Of a stretch of 64,000 bases of DNA, positions 10,701 through 19,044 are shown piece by piece (within the stretch, counting starts at the first letter, position 1; each line of letters starts with the position of its first letter). The DNA lies in the NCBI RefSeq assembly GCF_034479375.1, contig NZ_CP140155.1, positions 4,254,501 through 4,318,500 on the forward strand, given 5' to 3'. The DNA is from Rhodopseudomonas palustris. GTDB lineage: Bacteria > Pseudomonadota > Alphaproteobacteria > Rhizobiales > Xanthobacteraceae. The notes beneath the pieces were generated by a model. The model did not search any database. It was not told where the DNA came from and worked only from the letters and a program-made list of their open reading frames with translations. The position numbers were made by a program, and so were the translations under genes.

Positions 10701-11061
10701 GCGCAAGGGCTACGGCCTCGGCGCGCAGTCGATGATCGGCGGCGGCTTCCACGCCTCGTTCTTCACCGCGGCGTGGCCGACCGGCGAGTTCGGCGGCATG
10801 GGCCTCGAAGGCTATGTCCGGCTCGGCTTCCGCAAGGAGATGGAGGCGATCGCCGATCCGGTCGAGCGCGAGGCCTATTACAAGAACAAGGTCGCCGAGA
10901 TGTACGCCAACGGCAAGGCGGTCTCGATCGCCTCGGTGTGCGAGATCGACAATGTGATCGATCCGGCCGAGACGCGGCGCTGGATCATGGCCGGGCTGCG
11001 CTCGGTGCCGACGCCGCCGCAGCGTGAGGGCCGCAAGCGGCCCTGCATCGACGCCTGGTAG
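7753..11061 (+). CDS. Single-chain acyl-CoA carboxylase (biotin carboxylase-BCCP-carboxyltransferase fusion)
   Basis: Biotin-dependent carboxylase of 1102 residues with all catalytic parts on one chain. Residues 1-450 are biotin carboxylase (LLIANRGEIAIRI at the start, HPGYGFLSEN, ATP-grasp glycine loop MAGGGGRGMRV). The biotinyl domain has MKM with biotinylated lysine K531. From about residue 590 to the end are both carboxyltransferase halves (RRKTNQRTARENVAQLVDDGSF, then GFMVGPEAEKTA and YGLGAQSMIGGG). The order BC-BCCP-CT matches the single-chain long-chain acyl-CoA carboxylases known from mycobacteria and some proteobacteria, not the usual two-subunit acetyl- or propionyl-CoA carboxylases. 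Its position after the CoA ligase suggests it carboxylates the thioester made there. Confidence 0.9.
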   Translation: MPFRKLLIANRGEIAIRIARAAADAGLATVAIHPADDAASLHVRIADEAREIPGRGARAYLDIEGVIAAAKAAHCDALHPGYGFLSENPDLARRCAEEGIRFIGPSPEALRLFGDKVAAKELAKKSGVPIIAGTQGPSTLDEVKAFFGSLGDHAAVMIKAMAGGGGRGMRVVERAEDLDEAYARCQSEAKAAFGSDGVYAERLIRNARHIEVQIIGDQHGGISQLWERECTIQRRNQKLVEIAPSPSLSDGLRGRILEAAKTLAAAANYDSLGTFEFLVDNEAGEGDGAFAFIEANPRLQVEHTVTEEVLAIDLVRSQIAVAGGATLESLGLDQAAVPRPRGFAMQLRINMETMDASGATHPTGGTLSIFEPPSGPGVRVDTFGYAGYRTSAAFDSLLAKVIVHTPSQWPDVVAKAARSLREFRIDGVATNIPFIQAILAHPDFKANKVSTSFIDRTIAELVGAADKLAAPLIALPGGDAQHGGAKAAVEAAPEGAVVIAAPLQGTVVAITVAEGDVVRPGQQLAVIESMKMEHLVAAEQGGRIRRIVTADGVTLMQGEAILYLEPQDVEGDLAVEEAEVDLDHIRPDLAEMLVRQGNTLDENRPDSVARRRKTNQRTARENVAQLVDDGSFMEYGSLAIAGQRRRRALDDLIKNTPADGLVTGVATVNAAQFGEHDARCMVIAYDYTVLAGTQGHMNHKKIDRMLTLVEQWKMPLVFYAEGGGGRPGDTDRLGLTGLDGPSFVQFARLSGLVPVIGVVSGYCFAGNAAMLGCCDVIIATQNASIGMGGPAMIEGGGLGVYHPAEVGPVSFQSPNGVVDILVEDEEEATRVAQKYLSYFQGAVKDWRAPDQRLLRRAIPENRLRVYDIRHVIDLIADEDSVLEIRRDFGVGMVTAFIRIEGKPFGLIANNPKHLGGAIDAAAGDKAARFLQLCDAFDIPIVSLCDTPGFMVGPEAEKTAIVRHVARMFVTGASLTVPLFGIVLRKGYGLGAQSMIGGGFHASFFTAAWPTGEFGGMGLEGYVRLGFRKEMEAIADPVEREAYYKNKVAEMYANGKAVSIASVCEIDNVIDPAETRRWIMAGLRSVPTPPQREGRKRPCIDAW

Positions 11062-11093
11062 TTCGAAGACCTGTTGTTGAGACGGAGCAAACG

Positions 11094-12038
11094 ATGACGC
11101 GAGCCGCTTTCGAGACGCCGATCGACGACACCGGCGACGCGCTGGCCGGGCCGTGGCGGCAGCCGCACCAGATGCTGCACGCGCAGGTCTACGATTCCCA
11201 CGCCTCGATCCACGACGACGCCACCGCGCAGAAGCTCGGCTTCAAGGGCGGCACCATCGAGGGGCCGACGCATTTCAGCCAGTTCGTGCCGTTGTGCGAA
11301 CGGCTGTGGGGACGCGACTGGTTCGAGAGCGGCTGCATCTCGGCGCATTATCGCAGCGCGGCGTACGAAGGCGAGGACGTGCAGGCGATCGTCGACAAGC
11401 CGGCCAGCGGCGCGCGCCACAGCACGATCCGGATGGTGAAGCGCGACGGCACCGAAGTGCTGCGCGGCAGCGTCTCGGTCGGCGCCGACGCGCCGCCCTC
11501 GGCGCTCGATCTGCGGCTGACCGAGCTGAAGCCGCTGACCGACGCCGTGATCCTGCGCGACATCAGTGTCGGCATGACCACGGCGCCGCAGACCGTGAAG
11601 ATGGATTTCGACCAGAACATGGGCGAGCTGTATCCGTTCTCGCTGGCCGACAAGCTGAAAGTGATCACCGAGCCGTCGCCGTACTATCAGGACACATCGC
11701 CGTGGGGCCGGCCGATCATCCCGGTCGAGATGCTGAGCGTGCTGTTCCAGTATCTCAGCAAGAAGGACGGCCTGCCGGTGCGCGGCCCCGCGGTCGGCCT
11801 GTTCGCCGATCAGGAGATTCGCCTGGTCGCCGGGCCGCTGTTCGTCGGCGAGAGCTACCGCGTCCAGCGCAAGGTCGTGGCGCTGTCCGGCAGCAAGCGG
11901 ACCGAGAGCCTGTGGGCGCGAACCGAGGCCTATGACAGCGGCGGCCGGCTGGTCGCCACCATGCTGCTCAACTCGGCGAGCCTGAAGGAATCCTACGCGC
12001 CATATCAGCAGGAATACGCCGCGCTCGGGCGCGGTTGA
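11094..12038 (+). CDS. Probable hot-dog fold (MaoC-like) acyl-CoA-handling protein
   Basis: 314-residue cytoplasmic protein in the same orientation as the carboxylase, 32 bp downstream, and probably the last gene of the operon. The segment GFKGGTIEGPTHFSQF followed by ISAHYRSAAYEGEDVQAIVD resembles the hydratase-type half of MaoC/FAS1-like hot-dog proteins, in which the small-molecule thioester sits under a helix, and the second half (PVEMLSVLFQYLSKK, GLFADQEIRLVAGPLFVGESY) looks like a second hot-dog repeat. I do not see the canonical Asp/His dehydratase pair clearly, so it may be a degenerate or differently acting member. Assignment rests on general similarity and context. Confidence 0.6.
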   Translation: MTRAAFETPIDDTGDALAGPWRQPHQMLHAQVYDSHASIHDDATAQKLGFKGGTIEGPTHFSQFVPLCERLWGRDWFESGCISAHYRSAAYEGEDVQAIVDKPASGARHSTIRMVKRDGTEVLRGSVSVGADAPPSALDLRLTELKPLTDAVILRDISVGMTTAPQTVKMDFDQNMGELYPFSLADKLKVITEPSPYYQDTSPWGRPIIPVEMLSVLFQYLSKKDGLPVRGPAVGLFADQEIRLVAGPLFVGESYRVQRKVVALSGSKRTESLWARTEAYDSGGRLVATMLLNSASLKESYAPYQQEYAALGRG

Positions 12039-12058
12039 CCAGCGTCCGTCGCGCGGTT

Positions 12059-12382
12059 CGATCGATTGATGGAGCCGATGCGCCGTTCCCAAATGCACCG
12101 TCTGCTCATCCCGAGATGTCTGACCGGACGCGCGAGCAGCAAGATCAAATGTCGTTTGAATCGCTCTACTCGTAACTCATTCCCGTCATGGCCGGGCTCG
12201 TCCCGGCCATCCACGCTTTTGTCGTGGCGTCCGCTGCAAGACGTGGATGCCCGGCACAAGGCCGGGCACGACGAGTTGAGACGAAAGTGGCCGATTTCAT
12301 GGACGGCTTGTTCGGTCGGACTCCTCAGGATGAGGAAGCCGTGCATTTGGCAAGGCCGGATCGCTTCAATCAATCGACGAAG
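12059..12382. repeat. Nested palindromic intergenic repeat
   Basis: Fills the 430-bp gap between the carboxylase operon and the convergent binding-protein gene. The outer imperfect inverted arms are about 12062-12128 and 12309-12378 (left CGATTGATGGAGCC...CCAAATGCAC, right GTGCATTTGGCAA...CAATCAATCG). Inside is a second inverted repeat at about 12174-12282 with arms ATGGCCGGGCTCGTCCCGGCC and CCCGGCACAAGGCCGGGC joined through CATCCACG/CGTGGATG. This is the type of palindromic element scattered through Bradyrhizobiaceae genomes. No protein is supported here. Confidence 0.75.
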
Positions 12383-12469
12383 CACTCGAAGACGTTGACC
12401 AGGCCGTAAATTGATCGAGGCTGCGCGAGCCGCGCAGCCTTGATTCGAAGGCGTGTGCTCGAGCGCCGC

Positions 12470-14065
12470 CTATTGCAGCCCGATCGTGGTCAGGTCCTGG
12501 AACCAGTGCTGGGCCTGCACGAAGCTCTTCACCTTCGGCGACAGCGCGTGCGGGTTGGTGTCGTGCACCACCCAGACCAGCGCCGCGTCGTCGACGATCT
12601 GGGCGTGCGCCTGCGCCAGCAGCTCGTCCTGCTTGACCGGATCGAAGTTGGTCTTCGCCTCGTCGATCAGCGCGTCGACCTTGGGGTTCTTGTAGCCGCC
12701 CCAGTTGACGCCGACCGGCGCCACCTGTCCGGAGTGGAAGAACCGCACGATCGCGTAGAGCGGATCGGACGTCACATAGGCGATGTTGTTGGCGGTGATG
12801 CCGGCCATGCTCTCGTCGGCCGCGCCCTTGCGCCACGCGGTGTACAGCACTTCGAGTTCGACCACCTTGAACTCGACGTCGATGCCGATCTCCTTGAAGC
12901 TCTGCTGCAGGAACTCGTTCATCGGCAGCGACAGCATCTGGCCGGTGCCGCCGGTGGCGATGATGAACTTCGCCTTCAGCGGTTTCTCCGGCGAGTAGCC
13001 CGCTTCCTTCACCAGCCGCTTGGCCTCGGCGAGATCGTATTTGATCTTGAAGGTCGGCTTGCCGAACCACGGGCTCGACGGATCGACCTGGCCGACCGCC
13101 GGCTTGGCGAGGCCGTTCATCAGCCCGACCACGGCGTCGCGATCGATCGCCAGATTCAGCGCCTTGCGCAGCCGCACGTCGGTCCACGGCGAGCCGGGCA
13201 GCACGCTGAGGTGATAGTTCCAGACATGCGGCGTGACGTTGTCGACGATCTTCATGCCGGCCGCCTTGATCTGCGGCACCGCGTCGGGTGCGGGCGTCTC
13301 GATCAGGTCGACCTGGCCTGCGAGCAGCGCGTTGGTGCGGGTGAGCGCTTCGGGCATCGGCACCAGCACCAGTCTGTCGGTCTTCGGCAGCCGCGACTTG
13401 TCCCAATAGTCGTTATTCTTGGTCAGCTCGGCGAGTTCGCGCGGCACCAGCTTGGTGAGCTTGAACGGACCCGTGCCCGAGGGCTGCGCCGCGAACTTGT
13501 CCCAGTCCTTGCCGACCTTGTCGTATTGCGCCGGGCTCGACACCAGGAACCACAGCATCTGATAGGGGAAGAACGAGTCGACCGCCTTGGTGGTGATCTC
13601 GATGGTTGAATCATCGATCTTGGCGTAACTCTTTACCGACGGAAGCCGGGTCTTGACCTGCGCGCTCTGCCGCTTGTCGAACTGCGGTGCCTTTTCGTTG
13701 AGCACCTTGTCGAGATTCCAGATCACCGCGTCGGCATTGAAGTCGCTGCCGTCGTGAAACTTGACGCCCTTGCGCAGCGTAAATCGCCACTTCGTCTTGT
13801 CGGACTCGTCGACTTTCCATTCGGTGGCGAGCCCGGGCACCAGTTTGCCGGGCCGATCGGCGACATTCATCTCCCAGGCCACCAGCGGGTCGTAGATCGT
13901 ATAGCCGGTGAATTGATAGGCACCTGCGCCGCGATCGGGCTGGCCGGTGGTGAGCGGAATATCCGCCATCGAGATTCCATAACGCACCACCGATTCGGCG
14001 CGCGCGGGCGCAGAACCAATGGCGACGGCGATTGCCGCGAGGACGATCGACTTCCGAAAACCCAT
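12470..14065 (-). CDS. ABC transporter substrate-binding protein, family 5 (orphan)
   Basis: Periplasmic binding protein of 531 residues with a Sec signal (MGFRKSIVLAAIAVAIGSA, cleaved after ARA) and mature start ESVVRYGISMADIPLTTGQP. It contains the family hallmarks FHDGSDFNADAVIWNLDKVL and LRKALNLAIDRDAVV. It is clearly a paralogue of the divergently encoded protein starting at 14257: both share the ADIP-x-T-x-GQPD motif, the FTG-x-T-x-YD motif and the RVPKTDR/RLPKTDR region. No permease or ATPase gene follows it, so it probably feeds the importer encoded on the other side. Start chosen at the ATG with GGAG 10 bases upstream rather than an ATG 14 codons earlier, because only this start puts the signal peptide at the N-terminus. 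Confidence 0.9.
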   Translation of the reverse strand: MGFRKSIVLAAIAVAIGSAPARAESVVRYGISMADIPLTTGQPDRGAGAYQFTGYTIYDPLVAWEMNVADRPGKLVPGLATEWKVDESDKTKWRFTLRKGVKFHDGSDFNADAVIWNLDKVLNEKAPQFDKRQSAQVKTRLPSVKSYAKIDDSTIEITTKAVDSFFPYQMLWFLVSSPAQYDKVGKDWDKFAAQPSGTGPFKLTKLVPRELAELTKNNDYWDKSRLPKTDRLVLVPMPEALTRTNALLAGQVDLIETPAPDAVPQIKAAGMKIVDNVTPHVWNYHLSVLPGSPWTDVRLRKALNLAIDRDAVVGLMNGLAKPAVGQVDPSSPWFGKPTFKIKYDLAEAKRLVKEAGYSPEKPLKAKFIIATGGTGQMLSLPMNEFLQQSFKEIGIDVEFKVVELEVLYTAWRKGAADESMAGITANNIAYVTSDPLYAIVRFFHSGQVAPVGVNWGGYKNPKVDALIDEAKTNFDPVKQDELLAQAHAQIVDDAALVWVVHDTNPHALSPKVKSFVQAQHWFQDLTTIGLQ

Positions 14066-14256
14066 GAACTCAGCTCCAAGGTGCGGGGTAAGCCCGACCC
14101 GGAGCAAGCCTGATGCCAGTTTGTCGCTCTCGCATGCATTTCACCGCTTTCATGGCTGGATTGCTGAATCAGTAGGCGGCGATCGGCAAGTCGCGTCGTC
14201 TGGCACGACCGTTGCATAAGTTTTGACCAGTCGCGTTCAACAGGAAACCCATCACG

Positions 14257-15924
14257 ATGCGAATTCCGCTTCCCAACTCCGGCCGACTGGCAACCGCCCT
14301 GACGATGCTCGCCATGGCATCGACGGCGCTGGTGCCTTCTCACGCCAACGCCGAAACCGTGCTGCGGATCGGCATGACGGCGGCGGATATCCCGCGCACG
14401 CTCGGCCAGCCGGACCAGGGATTCGAAGGCAACCGCTTCACCGGCCTGACGATGTATGACGGGCTGACGATGTGGGACCTGTCGTCCGCCACCAAGGCGA
14501 GCGTGGTGATCCCCGGGCTCGCGACCGAATGGAAGGTCGACGATTCCGACAAGACCAAATGGATCTTCAAGCTGCGGCCCGGCGTCACCTTCCACGACGG
14601 CACGCCGTTCAACGCCGACGCCGTGGTGTGGAATGTCGACAAGGTGCTCAACAAGGAGGCGCCGCAGTTCGACGCCAGCCAGGTCGGCGTCACCGCGTCG
14701 CGGATGCCGACGCTGGTGTCGGCCAAGAAGATCGACGACATGACGGTGGAGCTCACCGCCAAGGAGCCGGACAGCTTCCTGCCGATCAACCTCACCAACC
14801 TGTTCATCGTCAGCCCGTCGAAATGGCAGGTGCTGTACGAGCGGGCCGAAGGCGCCGACGCCAAGGCGAAGTCGCAGGCCGCCTGGGCCGCCTTCGCCAA
14901 GGACGCCGCCGGCACTGGCCCGTGGAAGATGGCGAAGTTCACGCCGCGCGAGCGGCTCGAACTGGTGAAGAACGACAATTATTGGGACAAGGCGCGGGTG
15001 CCGAAGACCGACCGCATGGTGCTGCTGCCGATGCCGGAAGCCAATGCGCGCACCGCGGCGCTGCTGTCCGGTCAGGTCGACTGGATCGAGGCGCCGGCGC
15101 CGGACGCCGTGAAGGAGATCGAGGGCCGCGGCTTCAAGATCGAGAAGAACGAGCAGCCGCACGTCTGGCCGTGGCAGTTCTCGCGGATCGAGGGCTCGCC
15201 CTGGAACGACATCCGCGTCCGCCGCGCCGCCAATCTGTGCATCGATCGCGAAGGCCTGCGCGACGGCCTGCTCGCCGGCCTGATGGTGCCGGCGACCGGC
15301 ACCTTCGAGCCCGGCCATCCGTGGCGCGGCAATCCGTCGTTCCAGATCAAATACGATCTGCCGGCGGCGCAGAAGCTGATGAAGGAGGCCGGCTTCGGCC
15401 CCGACAAGAAGCTCAGCGTCAAGGTGCAGACCTCGGCGTCGGGCTCCGGCCAGATGCTGCCGCTGCCGATGAACGAGTATCTGCAGCAGGCGCTGGCGGA
15501 GTGCTACTTCGACGTCAAGCTCGACGTCATCGAATGGAACACGCTGTTCACCAACTGGCGGCGCGGCGTCAAGGATCCGTCGGCCAACGGCGCCAATGCC
15601 ACCAACGTCACCTATGCGGCGATGGACCCGTTCTTCGCGCTGGTGCGCTTCCTGCAGTCGTCGATGGCGCCGCCGGTGTCGAACAATTGGGGCTACATCA
15701 ACAATCCGAAGTTCGACGAACTGGTGAAGAAGGCGCGGACCAGCTTCGACGCCGCCGAGCGCGACAAGGCGCTGGCGGATCTGAACGCCGCCTCGATCGA
15801 CGACGCGGCCTTCCTCTACGTCGCCCACGACGTCGGCCCGCGCGCGATGAGCCCGAAGGTCAAGGGCTTCGTGCAGCCGAAGAGCTGGTTCGTCGACTTC
15901 TCGCCGGTGTCGATGGCGCCGTAA
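14257..15924 (+). CDS. ABC transporter substrate-binding protein, family 5
   Basis: First gene of a second Dpp/Opp-like operon, 555 residues. Sec signal with a hydrophobic core around residues 14-28 and likely cleavage at SHANA, then ETVLRIGMTAADIPRTLGQP. FHDGTPFNADAVVWNVDKVL and RRAANLCIDREGL match the family. Its closest visible relative is the divergent protein at 12470-14065. An AGGAA ribosome binding site precedes the ATG. A long inverted repeat separates it from the permease genes. The co-encoded amidase suggests that the ligand carries an amide bond, which is inference. Confidence 0.92.
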   Translation: MRIPLPNSGRLATALTMLAMASTALVPSHANAETVLRIGMTAADIPRTLGQPDQGFEGNRFTGLTMYDGLTMWDLSSATKASVVIPGLATEWKVDDSDKTKWIFKLRPGVTFHDGTPFNADAVVWNVDKVLNKEAPQFDASQVGVTASRMPTLVSAKKIDDMTVELTAKEPDSFLPINLTNLFIVSPSKWQVLYERAEGADAKAKSQAAWAAFAKDAAGTGPWKMAKFTPRERLELVKNDNYWDKARVPKTDRMVLLPMPEANARTAALLSGQVDWIEAPAPDAVKEIEGRGFKIEKNEQPHVWPWQFSRIEGSPWNDIRVRRAANLCIDREGLRDGLLAGLMVPATGTFEPGHPWRGNPSFQIKYDLPAAQKLMKEAGFGPDKKLSVKVQTSASGSGQMLPLPMNEYLQQALAECYFDVKLDVIEWNTLFTNWRRGVKDPSANGANATNVTYAAMDPFFALVRFLQSSMAPPVSNNWGYINNPKFDELVKKARTSFDAAERDKALADLNAASIDDAAFLYVAHDVGPRAMSPKVKGFVQPKSWFVDFSPVSMAP

Positions 15925-15938
15925 GCGACGCCTTGCGT

Positions 15939-16078
15939 CTTCCCTCTCCCCTCGTGGGAGAGGGTGGATGCGCGCCGCTCGGCGCGCAGACGGGTGAGGG
16001 GGCTCTCGTCCTGTCTCGCCCCCCTCATCCGACGCGGACTTCGTCCGCGCCACCTTCTCCCACGAGGGGAGAAGGAAG
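15939..16078. repeat. Palindromic repeat between binding-protein and permease genes
   Basis: Outer arms of about 28 bases (CTTCCCTCTCCCCTCGTGGG and the matching CCCACGAGGGGAGAAGGAAG) enclose two smaller hairpins (GCGCGCCGCTCGGCGCGC and GCGGACTTCGTCCGC). It occupies most of the gap inside the operon and, once transcribed, would form a large stem after the binding-protein gene. Confidence 0.75.
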
Positions 16079-16117
16079 AGAGAGCCGTCGCCGGCTCTGT
16101 TGAATCGAAGGTGACCC

Positions 16118-17071
16118 TTGCTCGTCTATATCGCCCGCCGCATCGTCTATGTGATTCCGATCGTGCTCAGCGTCGCGCTGGTGTGTTTTCTGCTGGTGCA
16201 CATCACGCCCGGCGATCCGCTGGTCGCGGTGCTGCCGGCGGATGCGTCGCAGGAACTCGCCGCGCAGCTCCGCGCCGCCTACGGCTTCGACCGGCCGCTG
16301 CCGGTGCAGTTCGGGCTGTGGCTGTGGAAGGCGCTGCACGGCGACCTCGGCACCTCGATCGCGACCGGCCGGCCGGTGCTGACCGAAGTGCTGCGCGCGG
16401 TCGGCAACACCGTGACGCTGGCGATCGCCGCGGCGATCATCGGCTTCTCGCTCGGGCTGATGTTCGGCCTGCTGGCCGGTTACTTCCGCGACACCTGGAT
16501 CGACAAGGTCTCGACTTCGATCGCGATCGCCGGCGTGTCGGTGCCGCATTACTGGCTCGGCATGGTGCTGGTGATCATCTTCTCGGTGCAGCTCAACTGG
16601 CTGCCCGCGGTCGGCGCCGGGCCCGGCGGCTCGGGACAATGGGGCTGGGACTGGGCGCATCTGAAATATCTGGTGCTGCCGGCGATCACCACCTCCGTCA
16701 TTCCCATGGGCATCGTCACCCGCACCGTGCGCTCGCTCACCGGCGATATCCTGTCGCAGGATTTCGTCGAGGCGCTGCGCGCCAAGGGCCTGCGCGAGAC
16801 GCAAGTGTTCCGCCACGTGCTGAAGAACGCAGCTCCAACGGCGCTGGCGGTGATGGGCTTGCAGCTCGGCTACATGCTGGGCGGCTCGATCCTGATCGAG
16901 ACGGTGTTCTCCTGGCCGGGCTCGGGGCTGCTGCTCAACTCCGCGATCTTCCAGCGCGACCTGCCGCTGCTGCAGGGCACCATCCTGGTGCTGGCGCTGT
17001 TCTTCGTGTTCCTCAATCTGGTGGTGGACATCGCGCAGGCCGCGATCGACCCGCGCATCAAGCGCGCCTGA
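16118..17071 (+). CDS. ABC transporter permease (DppB-like)
   Basis: 317-residue inner-membrane permease with a TTG start preceded by GAAGGTGA. The N-terminal segment YVIPIVLSVALVCFLLVHITPGDPL, the AAYGFDRPLPVQFG region and the coupling loop AKGLRETQVFRHVLKNA identify the DppB/OppB family. The TM region ETVFSWPGSGLLLNSAIF and ending AAIDPRIKRA are characteristic. It is 19 bp upstream of the DppC-like gene. Confidence 0.92.
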   Translation: MLVYIARRIVYVIPIVLSVALVCFLLVHITPGDPLVAVLPADASQELAAQLRAAYGFDRPLPVQFGLWLWKALHGDLGTSIATGRPVLTEVLRAVGNTVTLAIAAAIIGFSLGLMFGLLAGYFRDTWIDKVSTSIAIAGVSVPHYWLGMVLVIIFSVQLNWLPAVGAGPGGSGQWGWDWAHLKYLVLPAITTSVIPMGIVTRTVRSLTGDILSQDFVEALRAKGLRETQVFRHVLKNAAPTALAVMGLQLGYMLGGSILIETVFSWPGSGLLLNSAIFQRDLPLLQGTILVLALFFVFLNLVVDIAQAAIDPRIKRA

Positions 17072-17090
17072 GCATGAAGGATCGAAGCTC

Positions 17091-17978
17091 ATGACCGCGA
17101 TCACCGAAACCGCCGTGCAGACCGCGCCCGCCGGCAACGCGCGCGGCTATTGGTCAACCGTCGGCCGCAGGCTGCTGCGCGACAAGGTCAGCATCGCCTG
17201 CGCGATCGTCCTGCTGCTGATTCTGCTGTCGGCGATCTTCGCGCCCTATCTGCATCTCGCCGATCCGTATCAGGGCTCGATGATCCGGAGGCTGAAGCCG
17301 ATCGGCACGCCGAACTACCCGCTCGGCAGCGACGAGCTCGGCCGCGACATGCTGGCGCGGCTGATCTATGGCGGGCGGCTGTCGCTGTTGATCGGCATCC
17401 TGCCGGTGGTGCTGGCCTTCGTGCTCGGCACTTCGCTCGGCCTGGTCGCCGGCTATGTCGGCGGCAAGGTCAACACCGCGATCATGCGCACCATCGACGT
17501 GTTCTACGCGTTTCCCTCGGTGCTGCTGGCGATCGCGATCTCGGGCGCGCTCGGCGCCGGCATCACCAATTCGATCGTGTCGCTGACCGTGGTGTTCCTG
17601 CCGCAGATCACCCGCGTCGCCGAAAGCGTCACCACCGGCGTGCGCAACATGGATTTCGTCGAGGCCGCGCGCGCCTCCGGCGCCGGGCCGTTCACCATCA
17701 TGCGCGTGCACATGCTCGGCAACGTGCTGGGGCCGATCTTCGTCTACGCGACGGGGCTGATCTCGGTGTCGATGATCCTCGCCGCGGGTCTGTCTTTTCT
17801 GGGCCTCGGCACCAAGCCGCCCGAGCCCGAATGGGGGCTGATGCTGAACACGCTGCGCACCGCGATCTACGTCAACCCGTGGGTGGCGGCATTGCCGGGC
17901 GTGATGATCTTCGCGGTGTCGATCTGCTTCAACCTGTTGAGCGACGGCCTGCGCAGCGCCATGGATATCAGGAACTGA
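17091..17978 (+). CDS. ABC transporter permease (DppC-like)
   Basis: 295-residue inner-membrane permease. It has the OppC-type N-terminus with a first membrane segment (IACAIVLLLILLSAIFAPYL), the conserved LGSDELGRDMLARLIYGGR motif, and the coupling loop ARASGAGPFTIMRVHMLGN. The start has AAGGA upstream. Its stop is separated by a single base from the start of the ATPase gene, so it is certainly in the same operon. Confidence 0.92.
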   Translation: MTAITETAVQTAPAGNARGYWSTVGRRLLRDKVSIACAIVLLLILLSAIFAPYLHLADPYQGSMIRRLKPIGTPNYPLGSDELGRDMLARLIYGGRLSLLIGILPVVLAFVLGTSLGLVAGYVGGKVNTAIMRTIDVFYAFPSVLLAIAISGALGAGITNSIVSLTVVFLPQITRVAESVTTGVRNMDFVEAARASGAGPFTIMRVHMLGNVLGPIFVYATGLISVSMILAAGLSFLGLGTKPPEPEWGLMLNTLRTAIYVNPWVAALPGVMIFAVSICFNLLSDGLRSAMDIRN

Positions 17979-17979
17979 G

Positions 17980-19044
17980 ATGACGCAAGCCGCAGAACTC
18001 ACCCACGGGCTGGAGCCGATCGAGGATATCGGCGGCGCCGCGCAGCCGCTGCTGGACGTGAAAGGGCTCACCAAGCACTTCCCGGTGCGCGGCGGGCTGT
18101 TCAGCGCCGCCAAGACGGTGCGGGCGGTCGACGATGTTTCGTTCGCCATCGCCAAGGGCGAGACCGTCGGCATCGTCGGCGAATCCGGTTGCGGCAAGTC
18201 GACCACGGCGCGGCTCTTGATGCATCTGATGCCGCGCAATGCCGGCGACATCATCTATGACGGCCGCGCCGTCGGGCGTGAGCTCAGCCTGCGCGAATTG
18301 CGCCGCGGCATGCAGATGGTGTTTCAGGACAGCTACGCGTCGCTGAACCCGCGCCTCACCATCGAAGAGTCGATCGCGTTCGGCCCGAAGGTGCACGGCA
18401 TGGCCGATGGCACCGCCCGTGCGCTGGCGCGCGAGCTGCTCGGCAAGGTCGGGCTGCGACCGGAGAATTTCGCCAATCGCTATCCGCACGAAATCTCCGG
18501 CGGCCAGCGCCAGCGCGTCAACATCGCCCGCGCGCTGGCGCTGTCGCCGCGGCTGGTGATCCTCGACGAAGCGGTGTCGGCGCTCGACAAATCGGTCGAG
18601 GCGCAGGTGCTGAACCTGCTGGTAGACCTCAAGCGCGAATTCGGACTGACCTATCTGTTCATCAGCCACGATCTCAACGTGGTGCGCTACATCTCCGATC
18701 GCGTGCTGGTGATGTATCTGGGCGAAGTGGTCGAGCTCGGGCCGGTCGACAAGGTCTGGGATCAGCCGGCGCATCCCTATACGCGGGCGCTGCTGGCGGC
18801 GATGCCGTCGTCGGATCCCGACCGCCGCACCGAAGTGCCGCCGATCTCGGGCGATCCGCCCAACCCGATCGATCCGCCGGCCGGCTGCCGGTTTCACACC
18901 CGCTGCCCGTTCGCCGAGCCGTTGTGCGGCGGCGACGCGCCGAAGCTGACCGCGCTGGACCCGAGCGGCCACCAGGCGGCATGCTACATGGCGATCCCCG
19001 GCTCGGGCCACAGCCGCGCGCCGAAAGTGATGGAGACGACATGA
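17980..19044 (+). CDS. ABC transporter ATP-binding protein (DppF-like)
   Basis: 354-residue ATPase. Walker A GESGCGKS is at residues 68-75, ISGGQRQRVNIARALA contains the signature, and Walker B reads LVILDEAVSALDKSV. The C-terminal oligopeptide-transporter extension carries CRFHTRCPF. The HFPVRGGLF element near the N-terminus is typical of the F-type ATPase. Its stop overlaps the start of the next small gene (ATGA). The matching D-type ATPase is encoded only after the amidase. Confidence 0.93.
   Translation: MTQAAELTHGLEPIEDIGGAAQPLLDVKGLTKHFPVRGGLFSAAKTVRAVDDVSFAIAKGETVGIVGESGCGKSTTARLLMHLMPRNAGDIIYDGRAVGRELSLRELRRGMQMVFQDSYASLNPRLTIEESIAFGPKVHGMADGTARALARELLGKVGLRPENFANRYPHEISGGQRQRVNIARALALSPRLVILDEAVSALDKSVEAQVLNLLVDLKREFGLTYLFISHDLNVVRYISDRVLVMYLGEVVELGPVDKVWDQPAHPYTRALLAAMPSSDPDRRTEVPPISGDPPNPIDPPAGCRFHTRCPFAEPLCGGDAPKLTALDPSGHQAACYMAIPGSGHSRAPKVMETT

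Noticed and set aside
8086..10752. 888-residue minus-strand frame opposite the carboxylase gene
   Set aside because: It is a shadow caused by strong third-position GC; the composition is rich in Arg, His and Asp and shows no domain, while the plus strand has the full carboxylase.
12059..12382. CRISPR array or insertion sequence
   Set aside because: The repeats are nested palindromes without regular spacers and there is no cas or transposase gene.
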